From Quatrionicoccus australiensis (GTDB lineage: Bacteria > Pseudomonadota > Gammaproteobacteria > Burkholderiales > Rhodocyclaceae), in contig NZ_CP075188.1 of assembly GCF_020510525.1 (NCBI RefSeq), forward strand, positions 806,001-870,000: a stretch of 64,000 bases of DNA, in the 5' to 3' direction. The notes beneath the pieces were generated by a model. The model made no database searches. It saw nothing but the letters and a program-made list of their open reading frames with translations, and was not told where the DNA came from. Every line of letters starts with the position of its first letter. Position 1 is the first letter of the stretch. Below are positions 9,236 to 17,433 of this stretch, in pieces. Position numbers and translations under genes: made by a program.

Positions 9236-10192
9236 ATGGCCCTGTTTCTCTCGGAAAATGATGTAAAAAAGCTGTTGACCGTCGAGATGGCCCTGGAGGG
9301 GGTCGAGTCGGCGCATCGTGACCTGGCGCTCGGCCAGGCCCTGGATACGCCGCGTGCCCGCTCGCGCCTGCCGCAAACGGTACTGCACATCCTGCAGGGT
9401 GCCTTGCCGGCCCAGGGCGTGCTTGGTTACAAGGCCTATACCAGCAATCGCAGTGGCAACCGCTTTCTGGTGCACCTGTTCGATGCGGCCAGCGGTCAAT
9501 TGCGGGCGGTGATCGAGGCCGACTATCTGGGCATGATCCGGACCGGGGCGACCAGTGGCCTGGCTGCGCGCTGGCTGGCGCGGCCGGATTCGACGGTGGC
9601 CGGCGTGTTCGGTGCCGGCTGGCAGGCAGAAGGGCATGTTCGCGCCATCTGCGCGGCCTTGCCGCTGGAGCGGGTCAAGGTGTTCAGCCGCAAGGCCGAT
9701 AAATTGCAGGCTTTTTGCCAGCGCATGAGCGAGGCAACCGGCGTTGCGGTTGAACCGGCGGCCAGCGCCGAAGAACTTGTGCGCGGCAGTGACTTGCTCG
9801 GAACCGTAACCACCGCAGCGCAACCGCTGTTTGAAGCCGAATGGCTGGAGCCGGGGACGCATATCAACGCGGCCGGTTCGAATGCGCTGATTCGCCAGGA
9901 GTTGTCGGAAGCCGCCTTGAAGCGTTGTGACCTGATTACGGTCGATGCCGTGCCGACGGCTTTGGCGGAAGCGGGAGACTTGCTGCCGCTGCTCGAAAAG
10001 GGGCGTTTGCATCCGCGGCAGATGGTCGAGCTGGGCGATGTGATCATCGGTCGGCATCCCGGCCGTACGGACGCCGGCCAGATTACGGTTTTCGAGTCGC
10101 AAGGCATGGCCATCCAGGATCTGGCGGTGGCGTTGCGCGTGCTGGCCGCGGCCGAGGCGCAAGGGCTGGGGGTGGAGATTCCCTTGCGTTAA
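9236..10192 (+). CDS. Ornithine cyclodeaminase / mu-crystallin family protein
   Basis: A 318-residue protein of the OCD/mu-crystallin family. It has the family's substrate-side Lys in GVLGYKAYTSN and the Rossmann nucleotide loop VFGAGWQAEGHVRAI, preceded by IRTGATSGLAARWLA. Family members deaminate ornithine to proline, or act as NAD(P)-linked alanine, ketimine or tauropine-type dehydrogenases; sequence alone does not decide. An ATG at 9236 follows GGTAGGAG (9222-9229 region). It sits 76 bases before the signalling block and may or may not be co-transcribed with it. Confidence 0.85.
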   Translation: MALFLSENDVKKLLTVEMALEGVESAHRDLALGQALDTPRARSRLPQTVLHILQGALPAQGVLGYKAYTSNRSGNRFLVHLFDAASGQLRAVIEADYLGMIRTGATSGLAARWLARPDSTVAGVFGAGWQAEGHVRAICAALPLERVKVFSRKADKLQAFCQRMSEATGVAVEPAASAEELVRGSDLLGTVTTAAQPLFEAEWLEPGTHINAAGSNALIRQELSEAALKRCDLITVDAVPTALAEAGDLLPLLEKGRLHPRQMVELGDVIIGRHPGRTDAGQITVFESQGMAIQDLAVALRVLAAAEAQGLGVEIPLR

Positions 10193-10268
10193 GGTTTGAC
10201 CGCCAGCCTTGCCTGGCGTAAAAAGATGCCCGGGCAATATGCCATCGGTGCTTTGAAAGGGTTGGGGG

Positions 10269-12791
10269 ATGGCGAAAGCCGCGTTCTGGAAGGCGGACTG
10301 GTTTCTCGGGGTGCTGGTCACCCTGGTGATGCTGTTCGCCGGTACCGGGGATCTGTTGCAGAGTCTGGAGCGCAAGGCCTACGATCTGGCGGTGCAGGCG
10401 TCGGGCAAGACGGCTTCCGATCGCATAGCCGTGATTGCCATCGATGACCAGAGTATTGCCAACCTCGGCCGCTGGCCATGGTCGCGCGACCTGCATGCGC
10501 GTCTGACCGATCTGCTGGCCGGTGCGCAGGTCAAGCTGGTTGCCAACACCATTTTCTTCTCCGAGCCGCAGCTTGATGCCGGCTATGGCTACGTTACCCG
10601 CCTGATCGACATGCTGGAGCAGAGCAAGGGTGAAAATGCCGCGTTATCGCCTGAGCTGGAAAAAATTTCGGCCGTACTCCGCGAGGCCGAGGCGGCGCTC
10701 AACACCGATGCCCGCCTGGCGAGCAGTTATGCCAATGCCGGTAATGTGCTGTTGCCGCTGCTATTCAGGCTGGAAGAGGCGCCGGGGCGGCCGGACAAAC
10801 CCTTGCCGGATTTCATCCAGGCCAATCGTCTGGTGCAGGTGACTGATGGCGGCGGCATTGCCTTGCCGGCGTCGCAGGTGCAAATGCCGATCGAGCTGCT
10901 GGGCAGCAAGGCGCAGGCGCTTGGTCATCTCAACGCGCTGCCCGATGTCGATGGCGGGATCCGGACGGAAGCCCTGGTCGTGCAGTATTTCGATCAGTTC
11001 TACCCGGCACTGTCGCTGGTGATCGCCGCGCGCAGCCTCAATCTCGGGCCGGCCGACATCAAGGTGCAACTCGGGCGCGAAGTCCGGCTCGGCAAGCTGA
11101 ACATTCCGACCGACCGGTCGACGGCGATGCATACCTATTTTTACAAGGATCGGGACGGTCGACCGGTATTTCCGGTCGATTCTTTCTACGATGTCCTGTC
11201 CGGCAAGATTCCGGCCAGCAAGTATGCCGGCAAGATCGTCCTGATTGGTGCGACGGCCGCCGGTGTCGGCTCGGCGCAGGTGACGCCGGTTTCACCAACC
11301 ATGGCGCCGGTGCTGACGCTGGCGCATGCCGTTTCGAGCATTCTGCAGGAGCATTTTTTCCTGACGCCGGCCTGGGCTGAATGGGCCAGTCTGGCGGCGA
11401 AGGTGGTGGTCGGGCTTTATCTGATCCTGCTGTTGCCCCGCCTCTCGGCGGCGGCTGGCGGCTTGCTGACACTGTTTTGTCTTTCCGTGTTGCTCGGCAG
11501 TCACTTCGGGCTGATGCTGGGTGCCGGGATCTGGGTGCAATTGATGGGCGCGGCCAGTTTGTTGCTGGTCGGCCATCTGCTGCTGACCACCAAGCGCTAT
11601 TTGGTCACCGAGCGCAGCAAGGAGAAGTCGGAGCTCGATTCTGCCGAGTCGAACCGCATGCTGGCGCTGGCTTTTCAGGGACAGGGCCAGCTCGACATGG
11701 CCTTCGACAAGTTCCGCAAGTGTCCGATGGACGCCGGCCTGCTGGAAAACATGTACAACCTGGCGCTCGACTACGAGCGCAAGCGGCAGTTCAACAAGGC
11801 CGAGGCAGTATTCCGCTATGTTGCAGACTTCGATCCGCAGTTCCGCGACGTGACACAACGCCTGCAGCGCGCCAAACAGATGTCGGAAACCGTGCTTCTT
11901 GCCGGTGCGAACGGCAAGACGGCTAACGGGACGCTGGTGATGGGCGTCGAGCAGGCCATGCTGGGACGCTACAAGATCGAGAAGGAACTCGGCAAGGGCG
12001 CGATGGGCGTGGTCTATCAGGGGCGCGATCCGAAGATCAATCGTGTCGTCGCGATCAAGACCATGGCGCTGGCGCAGGAGTTCGACGCCGACGAGCTGGA
12101 CGAGGTCAAACAGCGCTTCTTCCGCGAGGCAGAAACGGCCGGGCGTCTCAATCACCCCAATATCGTGACCATCTACGATGCCGGCGAAGAGCACGACCTG
12201 GCCTACATCGCCATGGAATTCCTGAACGGGCGCGATCTCGTGCCGCAGACCAAGCCGGCCGGACTGCTGCCGCTGCCCGAGGTGGTGTCGATTGTTGCCC
12301 GCGTTGCCGATGCGCTGGATTACGCGCACCGCAACCATGTCGTGCATCGCGACATCAAGCCCGCCAACATCATGTATGAACCGGGCAGCGACCTGCTCAA
12401 GGTCACCGATTTCGGCATCGCCCGGATCACCGACTCGTCGCGGACACGGACCGGCATGGTGCTGGGCACGCCCTCCTACATGTCCCCCGAACAACTGACC
12501 GGCAAGAAGATCGACGGCCGTTCCGACCTTTTTTCGCTCGGCGTCATGCTTTATCAGATGTGCAGCGGTCAACTGCCGTTTAGCGGCGAATCCATGGCAC
12601 AACTGATGTTCCGGATCACCAACGAGTCGCCCACGGACATTTTGAGTATCAAACCTGACTTGCCTGCTGGTATTGTGGCAGTCATCACCACGGCGCTCAG
12701 CAAGAACCCCGGGCAGCGTTACCAGCAGGGGGCGGAAATGGCTGCAGCCCTGCGTGCCTGCCTGAATCCGCCAGAAAGTCACGTCTCTTGA
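10269..12791 (+). CDS. CHASE2-domain transmembrane Ser/Thr protein kinase
   Basis: An 840-residue sensor kinase. After an N-terminal membrane helix (about 10-28) comes a CHASE2 extracytoplasmic domain with the signature AVIAIDDQSIANLGRWPWSR, ending near residue 350. Three closely spaced transmembrane helices (about 360-440) and a short TPR-like helical stretch (about 465-545) follow. The C-terminal kinase domain starts near 564: glycine loop LGKGAMGVVYQGRD, ATP Lys in VVAIKTM, catalytic HRDIKPANIMY near 693, DFGIAR near 714, GTPSYMSPEQ near 737. All catalytic residues are present. It likely senses an envelope signal and phosphorylates Ser/Thr of cytoplasmic partners; the PP2C and FHA genes next to it are the obvious counterparts. 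Confidence 0.94.
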   Translation: MAKAAFWKADWFLGVLVTLVMLFAGTGDLLQSLERKAYDLAVQASGKTASDRIAVIAIDDQSIANLGRWPWSRDLHARLTDLLAGAQVKLVANTIFFSEPQLDAGYGYVTRLIDMLEQSKGENAALSPELEKISAVLREAEAALNTDARLASSYANAGNVLLPLLFRLEEAPGRPDKPLPDFIQANRLVQVTDGGGIALPASQVQMPIELLGSKAQALGHLNALPDVDGGIRTEALVVQYFDQFYPALSLVIAARSLNLGPADIKVQLGREVRLGKLNIPTDRSTAMHTYFYKDRDGRPVFPVDSFYDVLSGKIPASKYAGKIVLIGATAAGVGSAQVTPVSPTMAPVLTLAHAVSSILQEHFFLTPAWAEWASLAAKVVVGLYLILLLPRLSAAAGGLLTLFCLSVLLGSHFGLMLGAGIWVQLMGAASLLLVGHLLLTTKRYLVTERSKEKSELDSAESNRMLALAFQGQGQLDMAFDKFRKCPMDAGLLENMYNLALDYERKRQFNKAEAVFRYVADFDPQFRDVTQRLQRAKQMSETVLLAGANGKTANGTLVMGVEQAMLGRYKIEKELGKGAMGVVYQGRDPKINRVVAIKTMALAQEFDADELDEVKQRFFREAETAGRLNHPNIVTIYDAGEEHDLAYIAMEFLNGRDLVPQTKPAGLLPLPEVVSIVARVADALDYAHRNHVVHRDIKPANIMYEPGSDLLKVTDFGIARITDSSRTRTGMVLGTPSYMSPEQLTGKKIDGRSDLFSLGVMLYQMCSGQLPFSGESMAQLMFRITNESPTDILSIKPDLPAGIVAVITTALSKNPGQRYQQGAEMAAALRACLNPPESHVS

Positions 12792-12816
12792 AAAAAAACC
12801 GTCTGGAGTGCAGCCC

Positions 12817-13638
12817 ATGAGGCTTGCCGACGCGCTGGAAATGGTTACCCGCACCGATCCGGGTATGGTCCGTTCGCATAATGAGGATGCGGTGTTTGCC
12901 GATGCCAGCCTCGGACTGGCTATCCTGGCTGACGGCATGGGGGGATACAACGCCGGCGAAGTGGCGAGCGGCATGACCACCACCTTGCTGGCCAGCAATC
13001 TGACCCAGTTTCTGAGTCCGCCTGCCGTGCCTGACGGTGAGGTCATGACCCCTGAGTTTCTGCAGCAGCGCCTGCTGGACGAAGTTTCGGCCGTCAATGT
13101 CGCCGTGTTCAACGCCTCCGAGAGTCAGCCGCAATATGCGGGCATGGGAACGACGGTGGTTGCGGCGCATTTTTACGATAACCGCGTGATCGTTGCCCAT
13201 CTTGGCGACTCCCGGCTGTATCGCTTGCGCAACGGCCGTTTCGAACAGTTGACGCGGGATCATTCCCTCTTACAGGAACAGCTTGATGGTGGCATGATTA
13301 GCGCAGAAGAGGCGCGCCATTCGCACAACAAAAACCTGCTGACCCGGGCGCTTGGGGTCGATCCCTTTGTCGAAACGGAAATCCACGTACATGCTGTGGC
13401 ACCGGGGGATCTTTTCCTGATCTGTTCGGATGGTCTGAATGACATGATCGACGATGAGGAAATCGCCAATGTCCTGCTGGCGCTGGGTGGCGATTTGTCG
13501 CTGGCGGCCGAGGAGCTGATCGAGCTGGCCAACGGCAATGGCGGGCGGGATAATATTTCGGTAATTCTGGTACGGGTGCACAGCAGTTTTGCCGTACCGC
13601 GAGGCTGGTGGCAAAAGCTGCTGGCCCGGTTCAAATGA
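12817..13638 (+). CDS. PP2C-family Ser/Thr protein phosphatase
   Basis: A 273-residue, soluble, single-domain PPM/PP2C phosphatase. Metal-binding motifs are in order: RSHNEDAVF (first Asp region), LAILADGMGGYNAGEVAS, AHLGDSRLYRLRNG, FLICSDGLNDMIDDEE and GGRDNISVILV. It should remove phosphate from targets of the upstream kinase. ATG 12817 has CTGGAG nine bases upstream; a GTG at 12808 is in frame. The gene lies 25 bases after the kinase stop and 15 before the FHA gene. Confidence 0.94.
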   Translation: MRLADALEMVTRTDPGMVRSHNEDAVFADASLGLAILADGMGGYNAGEVASGMTTTLLASNLTQFLSPPAVPDGEVMTPEFLQQRLLDEVSAVNVAVFNASESQPQYAGMGTTVVAAHFYDNRVIVAHLGDSRLYRLRNGRFEQLTRDHSLLQEQLDGGMISAEEARHSHNKNLLTRALGVDPFVETEIHVHAVAPGDLFLICSDGLNDMIDDEEIANVLLALGGDLSLAAEELIELANGNGGRDNISVILVRVHSSFAVPRGWWQKLLARFK

Positions 13639-13653
13639 GATGAGGCTGGCAAC

Positions 13654-14349
13654 ATGGCAAAAATGATCCTTTCAATGGACGGTCTGGTACTGAAGGAAAT
13701 TCAGCTCGACAAGGAGCGCCTGACCATCGGTCGCAAGCCGCACAACGACATCCAGATCGACAATCTCGCCATCTCCGGCGAGCACGCGGCGATTGTCACC
13801 ATCCTCAATGACTCCTTTCTTGAGGACATGAACAGTACCAACGGGACGCTGGTCAATGGCCAGCCGATCAAGAAGCACTTCCTGCGCAACAACGATGTCG
13901 TCGAACTGGGCAAGTACAAGCTCAAGTACATGGCCGATCTCAGCGATGCCGCGGCCACCATCGACGAGCATGAAAAGGCTGCCGCGCCGCGTGCCACGCC
14001 GCTGCGTCCGGAGGACATGCAACTGGTCGAGAGCGCCACGCGCAGCAATATCGGAACGCGCAGCAATGTGGCTGGCGTTGCCGTCGCCTCGGCTGCCGTG
14101 CAATTGCTCAGTGGTGCCAACATCGGCAAGGAGCTGGAACTCACCAAGACCCTGACCACGCTCGGCAAGCCCGGGCTGCAGGTGGCGGTGATCGCCAAGC
14201 GGCCGAACGGGTTCTTCATCACCCATGTGGAAGGGACGCAATTTCCCATCGTCAATGGCGAGGTCCTCGACGCCCAGGCCTATCAGCTCAAGGATCACGA
14301 TGTCATCGAGATCGCCGGCATCAAGATGGAATTTTTCCTGAAGACCTGA
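13654..14349 (+). CDS. FHA-domain protein with a second, degenerate FHA-like half
   Basis: A 231-residue soluble protein. The N-terminal FHA domain (about 1-95) has the phosphothreonine-binding residues: TIGRKPHNDI, ISGEHAAIV and NSTNGTLVNG. A Thr/Ser-containing linker (about 100-150) follows. Residues 150-231 repeat the FHA pattern in weakened form: TLGKPGLQVAVI, GFFITHVEG, FPIVNGEVL and KDHDVIEIAGIKMEFFL, with the first Arg and Ser-His positions lost. FHA domains read phospho-Thr marks, so this is the likely adaptor between the kinase and a downstream target. The linker threonines could themselves be kinase sites. Confidence 0.9.
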   Translation: MAKMILSMDGLVLKEIQLDKERLTIGRKPHNDIQIDNLAISGEHAAIVTILNDSFLEDMNSTNGTLVNGQPIKKHFLRNNDVVELGKYKLKYMADLSDAAATIDEHEKAAAPRATPLRPEDMQLVESATRSNIGTRSNVAGVAVASAAVQLLSGANIGKELELTKTLTTLGKPGLQVAVIAKRPNGFFITHVEGTQFPIVNGEVLDAQAYQLKDHDVIEIAGIKMEFFLKT

Positions 14350-14368
14350 TGCCCGGCGCGCCGCTGTC

Positions 14369-16579
14369 ATGAAAAAACATCTCGTTCGTTTCGTGCTCGG
14401 CGCGCTCTGCATGCTGGTACTGCTCGGTCATGCCGGGCGTGCCTGGCAGATTCCCTTCGTTTCGGCGCTCGATGCCTATCTCTACGATGTCCGCCTGCGG
14501 TTGACCATGCCGCGCACGGTCGATGAACGCATCATCATCGTCGACGTCGATGAGAAGAGTCTGGCCGAAGTCGGGCGCTGGCCCTGGGGGCGCAATACGC
14601 TGGCCGAGCTGGTGCGGCGCCTGACCGACGACTACAAGGTTGCGGTAATCGGTTTCGACGTTGTGTTTGCCGAGCCGGACGAGAGTTCCGGGCTCAAGGT
14701 GCTGGAGAACATCGGTCGCCAGCAGCTGAAAAACGAGCCGAGCTATCAGCGTGCCTTGCAGGATCTGCGCTCGACGCTGGATTATGACCGCCTGTTTGCC
14801 GATACCCTGCGTGGTCGACCGGTGGTGCTGGGCTATTATTTTTCCAGTCTGGACAACGCCCAGCGCAATGGTGCCCTGCCGGCGCCGGTCTTTGCGCCGG
14901 GTACCTTTGCCGGGCGGCGGATTCCCTTTGTTTCATGGTCCGGTTACGGTGCCAACCTGCCGGCCTTGCAGGCGGCGGCCAGCAGTGCCGGGCATTTCAA
15001 TCCGCTGGTCGATTTCGACGGCAATTCGCGGCGTGTCCCGCTGATCGTCGAATACCAGGGCGCCTATTACGAGGCGCTGTCCCTTGCCGTCGTGCGTACC
15101 TTGCTTGGCCATGGCGAACTCCGCCCCGGCTTTCCCGATGCCGAATCGGCGATCGAATGGCTGGAGGTCGATTCGCCGCGTGGCTCGTTGCGCATTCCGG
15201 TCGACGAGCATGTTTCGGCGCTGATTCCCTATCGCGGCTACGAGCGCAGTTTTCCCTATATCTCGGCGGTCGACGTGCTGCGCGGCCGGGTTTCTGCCGA
15301 GCAGCTGGCCGGACGCATCGTGCTGGTCGGGACAACGGCGCCGGGCCTGATGGATTTGCGGTCGACGCCGGTGGGGGCGACTTTTCCCGGAGTCGAGGTG
15401 CATGCCAACCTGATCGCCGGCATGCTTGAAGGCAGCATCAAGGACAAGCCGGGCTTCGTCCTTGCCATCGACGTCATCCAGTTGCTGCTGTTCGGCGGCA
15501 TGCTGGTCATGTTGCTGCCCTTGCTCTCGCCTTTCCGCGCAACGCTGCTGGCCGTGGCGACGCTGTCGGCCATGCTCGGCATCAACATGCTCCTGTGGTC
15601 GTCGGCGAATCTGGTCATGCCGCTCGCGGCGGGCGTGCTGTCGGTGCTGCTTCTCTACGGTCTCAACATGTCCTGGGGCTATTTCGTCGAATCGCGGACC
15701 AAGCGGCAATTTGCCGACTTGTTCGGGCAGTACGTGCCGCCGGAACTGGTCGACGAGATGGCGAAAAACCCCGAGAGTTACAGCATGGAAGGGCAGAACG
15801 AGGAACTGACCGTGCTTTTCTCGGATATCCGCAGCTTTACCAGCATGTCCGAGGGGATGGAGCCGAAGGAACTGGCGCGGCTGATGAATGAATATTTCGG
15901 GGCGATGACCGAAGTGATCCGGCAGCAGCGCGGCACGCTCGATAAATACATCGGCGACGCCATCATGGCGTTCTGGGGCGCGCCGGTGAATGATCCGGAA
16001 AATGCCCGCCACGCGGTGTTGACCGCCCTGGGCATGCGGCAGCGCCTGCGCGAACTTGCCGAACCGTTCAAGGCGCGTGGCTGGCCGGCGCTGCAGGCCG
16101 GCATCGGGATCAACACCGGAACAATGACGGTCGGCGACATGGGCTCACCGGTCCGCAAGGCGTATACGGTGATGGGCGATGCGGTCAATCTCGCGTCGCG
16201 TCTCGAAGGCATCACCAAGGAATACGGTGTCGACATCGTGGTCGGTGAGGAAACACGGCGCCAGGTCGATGACATCACCTTCCGCGAACTTGACCGGGTA
16301 CGCGTCAAGGGCAAGGACGCACCGGTCGCGATTTACGAGCCGCTTGGCCTGAGCGCCGAATTGCCGGCCGCCAGCCGCGATGAGCTGGCCTTGTGGCAGC
16401 ATGCGCTGAGCCGTTACCGGGCGCAGGACTGGGATCAGGCCGAACTGCAATTGTGCATTTTGCGTGAGCGTTTTCCGGCATGCCGTCTGTACGAACTGTA
16501 CATCGAGCGGATTGCCTATCTGCGGGCGCATCCGCCAGGTGAAAGTTGGGATGGGGTAACCGTCTTCCAGGTGAAATAG
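14369..16579 (+). CDS. CHASE2-domain class III adenylate cyclase
   Basis: A 736-residue membrane cyclase. The N-terminus has one membrane helix, then a CHASE2 domain with IIIVDVDEKSLAEVGRWPWG, the same fold as in the kinase two genes upstream. Three transmembrane helices (about 365-440) lead to a class III catalytic domain at about 475-650. Metal Asp residues sit in LFSDIRSFTSM (near 486) and YIGDAIMAFWG (near 530). The base-selecting positions are Lys in TLDKYIGD and Thr in AYTVMGDAVNLASR, the pattern of bacterial adenylate rather than guanylate cyclases. A short C-terminal helical tail follows. It should make cAMP in response to an envelope signal. The next gene is a matching phosphodiesterase. 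Confidence 0.93.
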   Translation: MKKHLVRFVLGALCMLVLLGHAGRAWQIPFVSALDAYLYDVRLRLTMPRTVDERIIIVDVDEKSLAEVGRWPWGRNTLAELVRRLTDDYKVAVIGFDVVFAEPDESSGLKVLENIGRQQLKNEPSYQRALQDLRSTLDYDRLFADTLRGRPVVLGYYFSSLDNAQRNGALPAPVFAPGTFAGRRIPFVSWSGYGANLPALQAAASSAGHFNPLVDFDGNSRRVPLIVEYQGAYYEALSLAVVRTLLGHGELRPGFPDAESAIEWLEVDSPRGSLRIPVDEHVSALIPYRGYERSFPYISAVDVLRGRVSAEQLAGRIVLVGTTAPGLMDLRSTPVGATFPGVEVHANLIAGMLEGSIKDKPGFVLAIDVIQLLLFGGMLVMLLPLLSPFRATLLAVATLSAMLGINMLLWSSANLVMPLAAGVLSVLLLYGLNMSWGYFVESRTKRQFADLFGQYVPPELVDEMAKNPESYSMEGQNEELTVLFSDIRSFTSMSEGMEPKELARLMNEYFGAMTEVIRQQRGTLDKYIGDAIMAFWGAPVNDPENARHAVLTALGMRQRLRELAEPFKARGWPALQAGIGINTGTMTVGDMGSPVRKAYTVMGDAVNLASRLEGITKEYGVDIVVGEETRRQVDDITFRELDRVRVKGKDAPVAIYEPLGLSAELPAASRDELALWQHALSRYRAQDWDQAELQLCILRERFPACRLYELYIERIAYLRAHPPGESWDGVTVFQVK

Positions 16580-16581
16580 CG

Positions 16582-17349
16582 ATGAAACTCAGAGTCCTTG
16601 GCTGTAGCGGTGGCATCGGCGGGCAGCACCTGCGGACAACTTCGCTGCTCGTCGATCACGACATCCTGATCGATGCCGGGACCGGTGCCGCAGACCTGTC
16701 GATCGCCGAACTGGCCGCCATCGACCATGTTTTCCTGACCCACAGCCATCTCGACCACATTGCCGCCTTGCCGCTGCTGATCGATACCGTGGCCGACCGG
16801 CGCGAGAAGCCGCTGACCGTTTATGCCTCTGCCGCCGTGTTGACCGTTCTGCAGAAGCACATCTTCAACTGGGCAATCTGGCCTGACTTCACCGAAATTC
16901 CGGATGCCGAGCATCCGGTCATGCGCTACCAGAGCATCGCACTGGCCGAGACCGTGAGTATCGATGGTCGTCGCATCACTGCCTTGCCAGTCGAACACAC
17001 GGTGCCGGCAGTCGGCTATTGCCTCGACTCCGGTGCCGGCAGCCTGGTTTTCTCCGGCGATACCGGCATCTGTCCTGACTTCTGGCGGGCGGTCAACCGG
17101 ATAGACAAGCTCAAATACCTGATCATCGAATGCGCCTTCTCCAATCGGGAGGAAGGACTGGCCCGGCGATCGCAGCATCTTTGTCCGAGCCTGCTGGCGG
17201 CAGAGTTGCAGAGCCTGGAGCGCGCCTGTGAAATCCACATCACGCACCTGAAACCGGGGCAGATCGAACTGACCATGGCAGAGATCGAGGCCGGTCTCGC
17301 CGATTATCAGCCGCGCATGCTGCAGAACAATCAAGTCTTCGAGTTTTGA
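16582..17349 (+). CDS. Metallo-beta-lactamase-fold 3',5'-cyclic nucleotide phosphodiesterase
   Basis: A 255-residue enzyme whose motif THSHLDHIAALPLL gives His54, His56, Asp58 and His59; the HxHLDHxxxL form is that of class II cyclic nucleotide phosphodiesterases (yeast PDE1 type). Further metal ligands are in VEHTVPAVGY, FSGDTG and ITHLKPGQ. It should hydrolyse cAMP made by the cyclase encoded two bases upstream, so the pair forms a write/erase unit. ATG 16582 lies directly behind the cyclase stop with AGGTGAA as ribosome site inside the cyclase end. Confidence 0.88.
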   Translation: MKLRVLGCSGGIGGQHLRTTSLLVDHDILIDAGTGAADLSIAELAAIDHVFLTHSHLDHIAALPLLIDTVADRREKPLTVYASAAVLTVLQKHIFNWAIWPDFTEIPDAEHPVMRYQSIALAETVSIDGRRITALPVEHTVPAVGYCLDSGAGSLVFSGDTGICPDFWRAVNRIDKLKYLIIECAFSNREEGLARRSQHLCPSLLAAELQSLERACEIHITHLKPGQIELTMAEIEAGLADYQPRMLQNNQVFEF

Positions 17350-17433
17350 AATGCTGCTGAATGGTGCCCAACCAGCTTGCCCGGTCTCGCCGCAACGCTT
17401 GTCTGTCCGGTCGACTGGATAATTGGAGAAGAA

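Noticed and set aside
10203..10232. CGCCAG / CTGGCG hairpin after the ornithine cyclodeaminase-like gene
   Set aside because: It is followed by TAAAAA rather than a T-run, so it is not a normal terminator on the plus strand.
11292..13112. 606-residue open frame on the minus strand
   Set aside because: It is antisense to the kinase and PP2C genes, both well supported.
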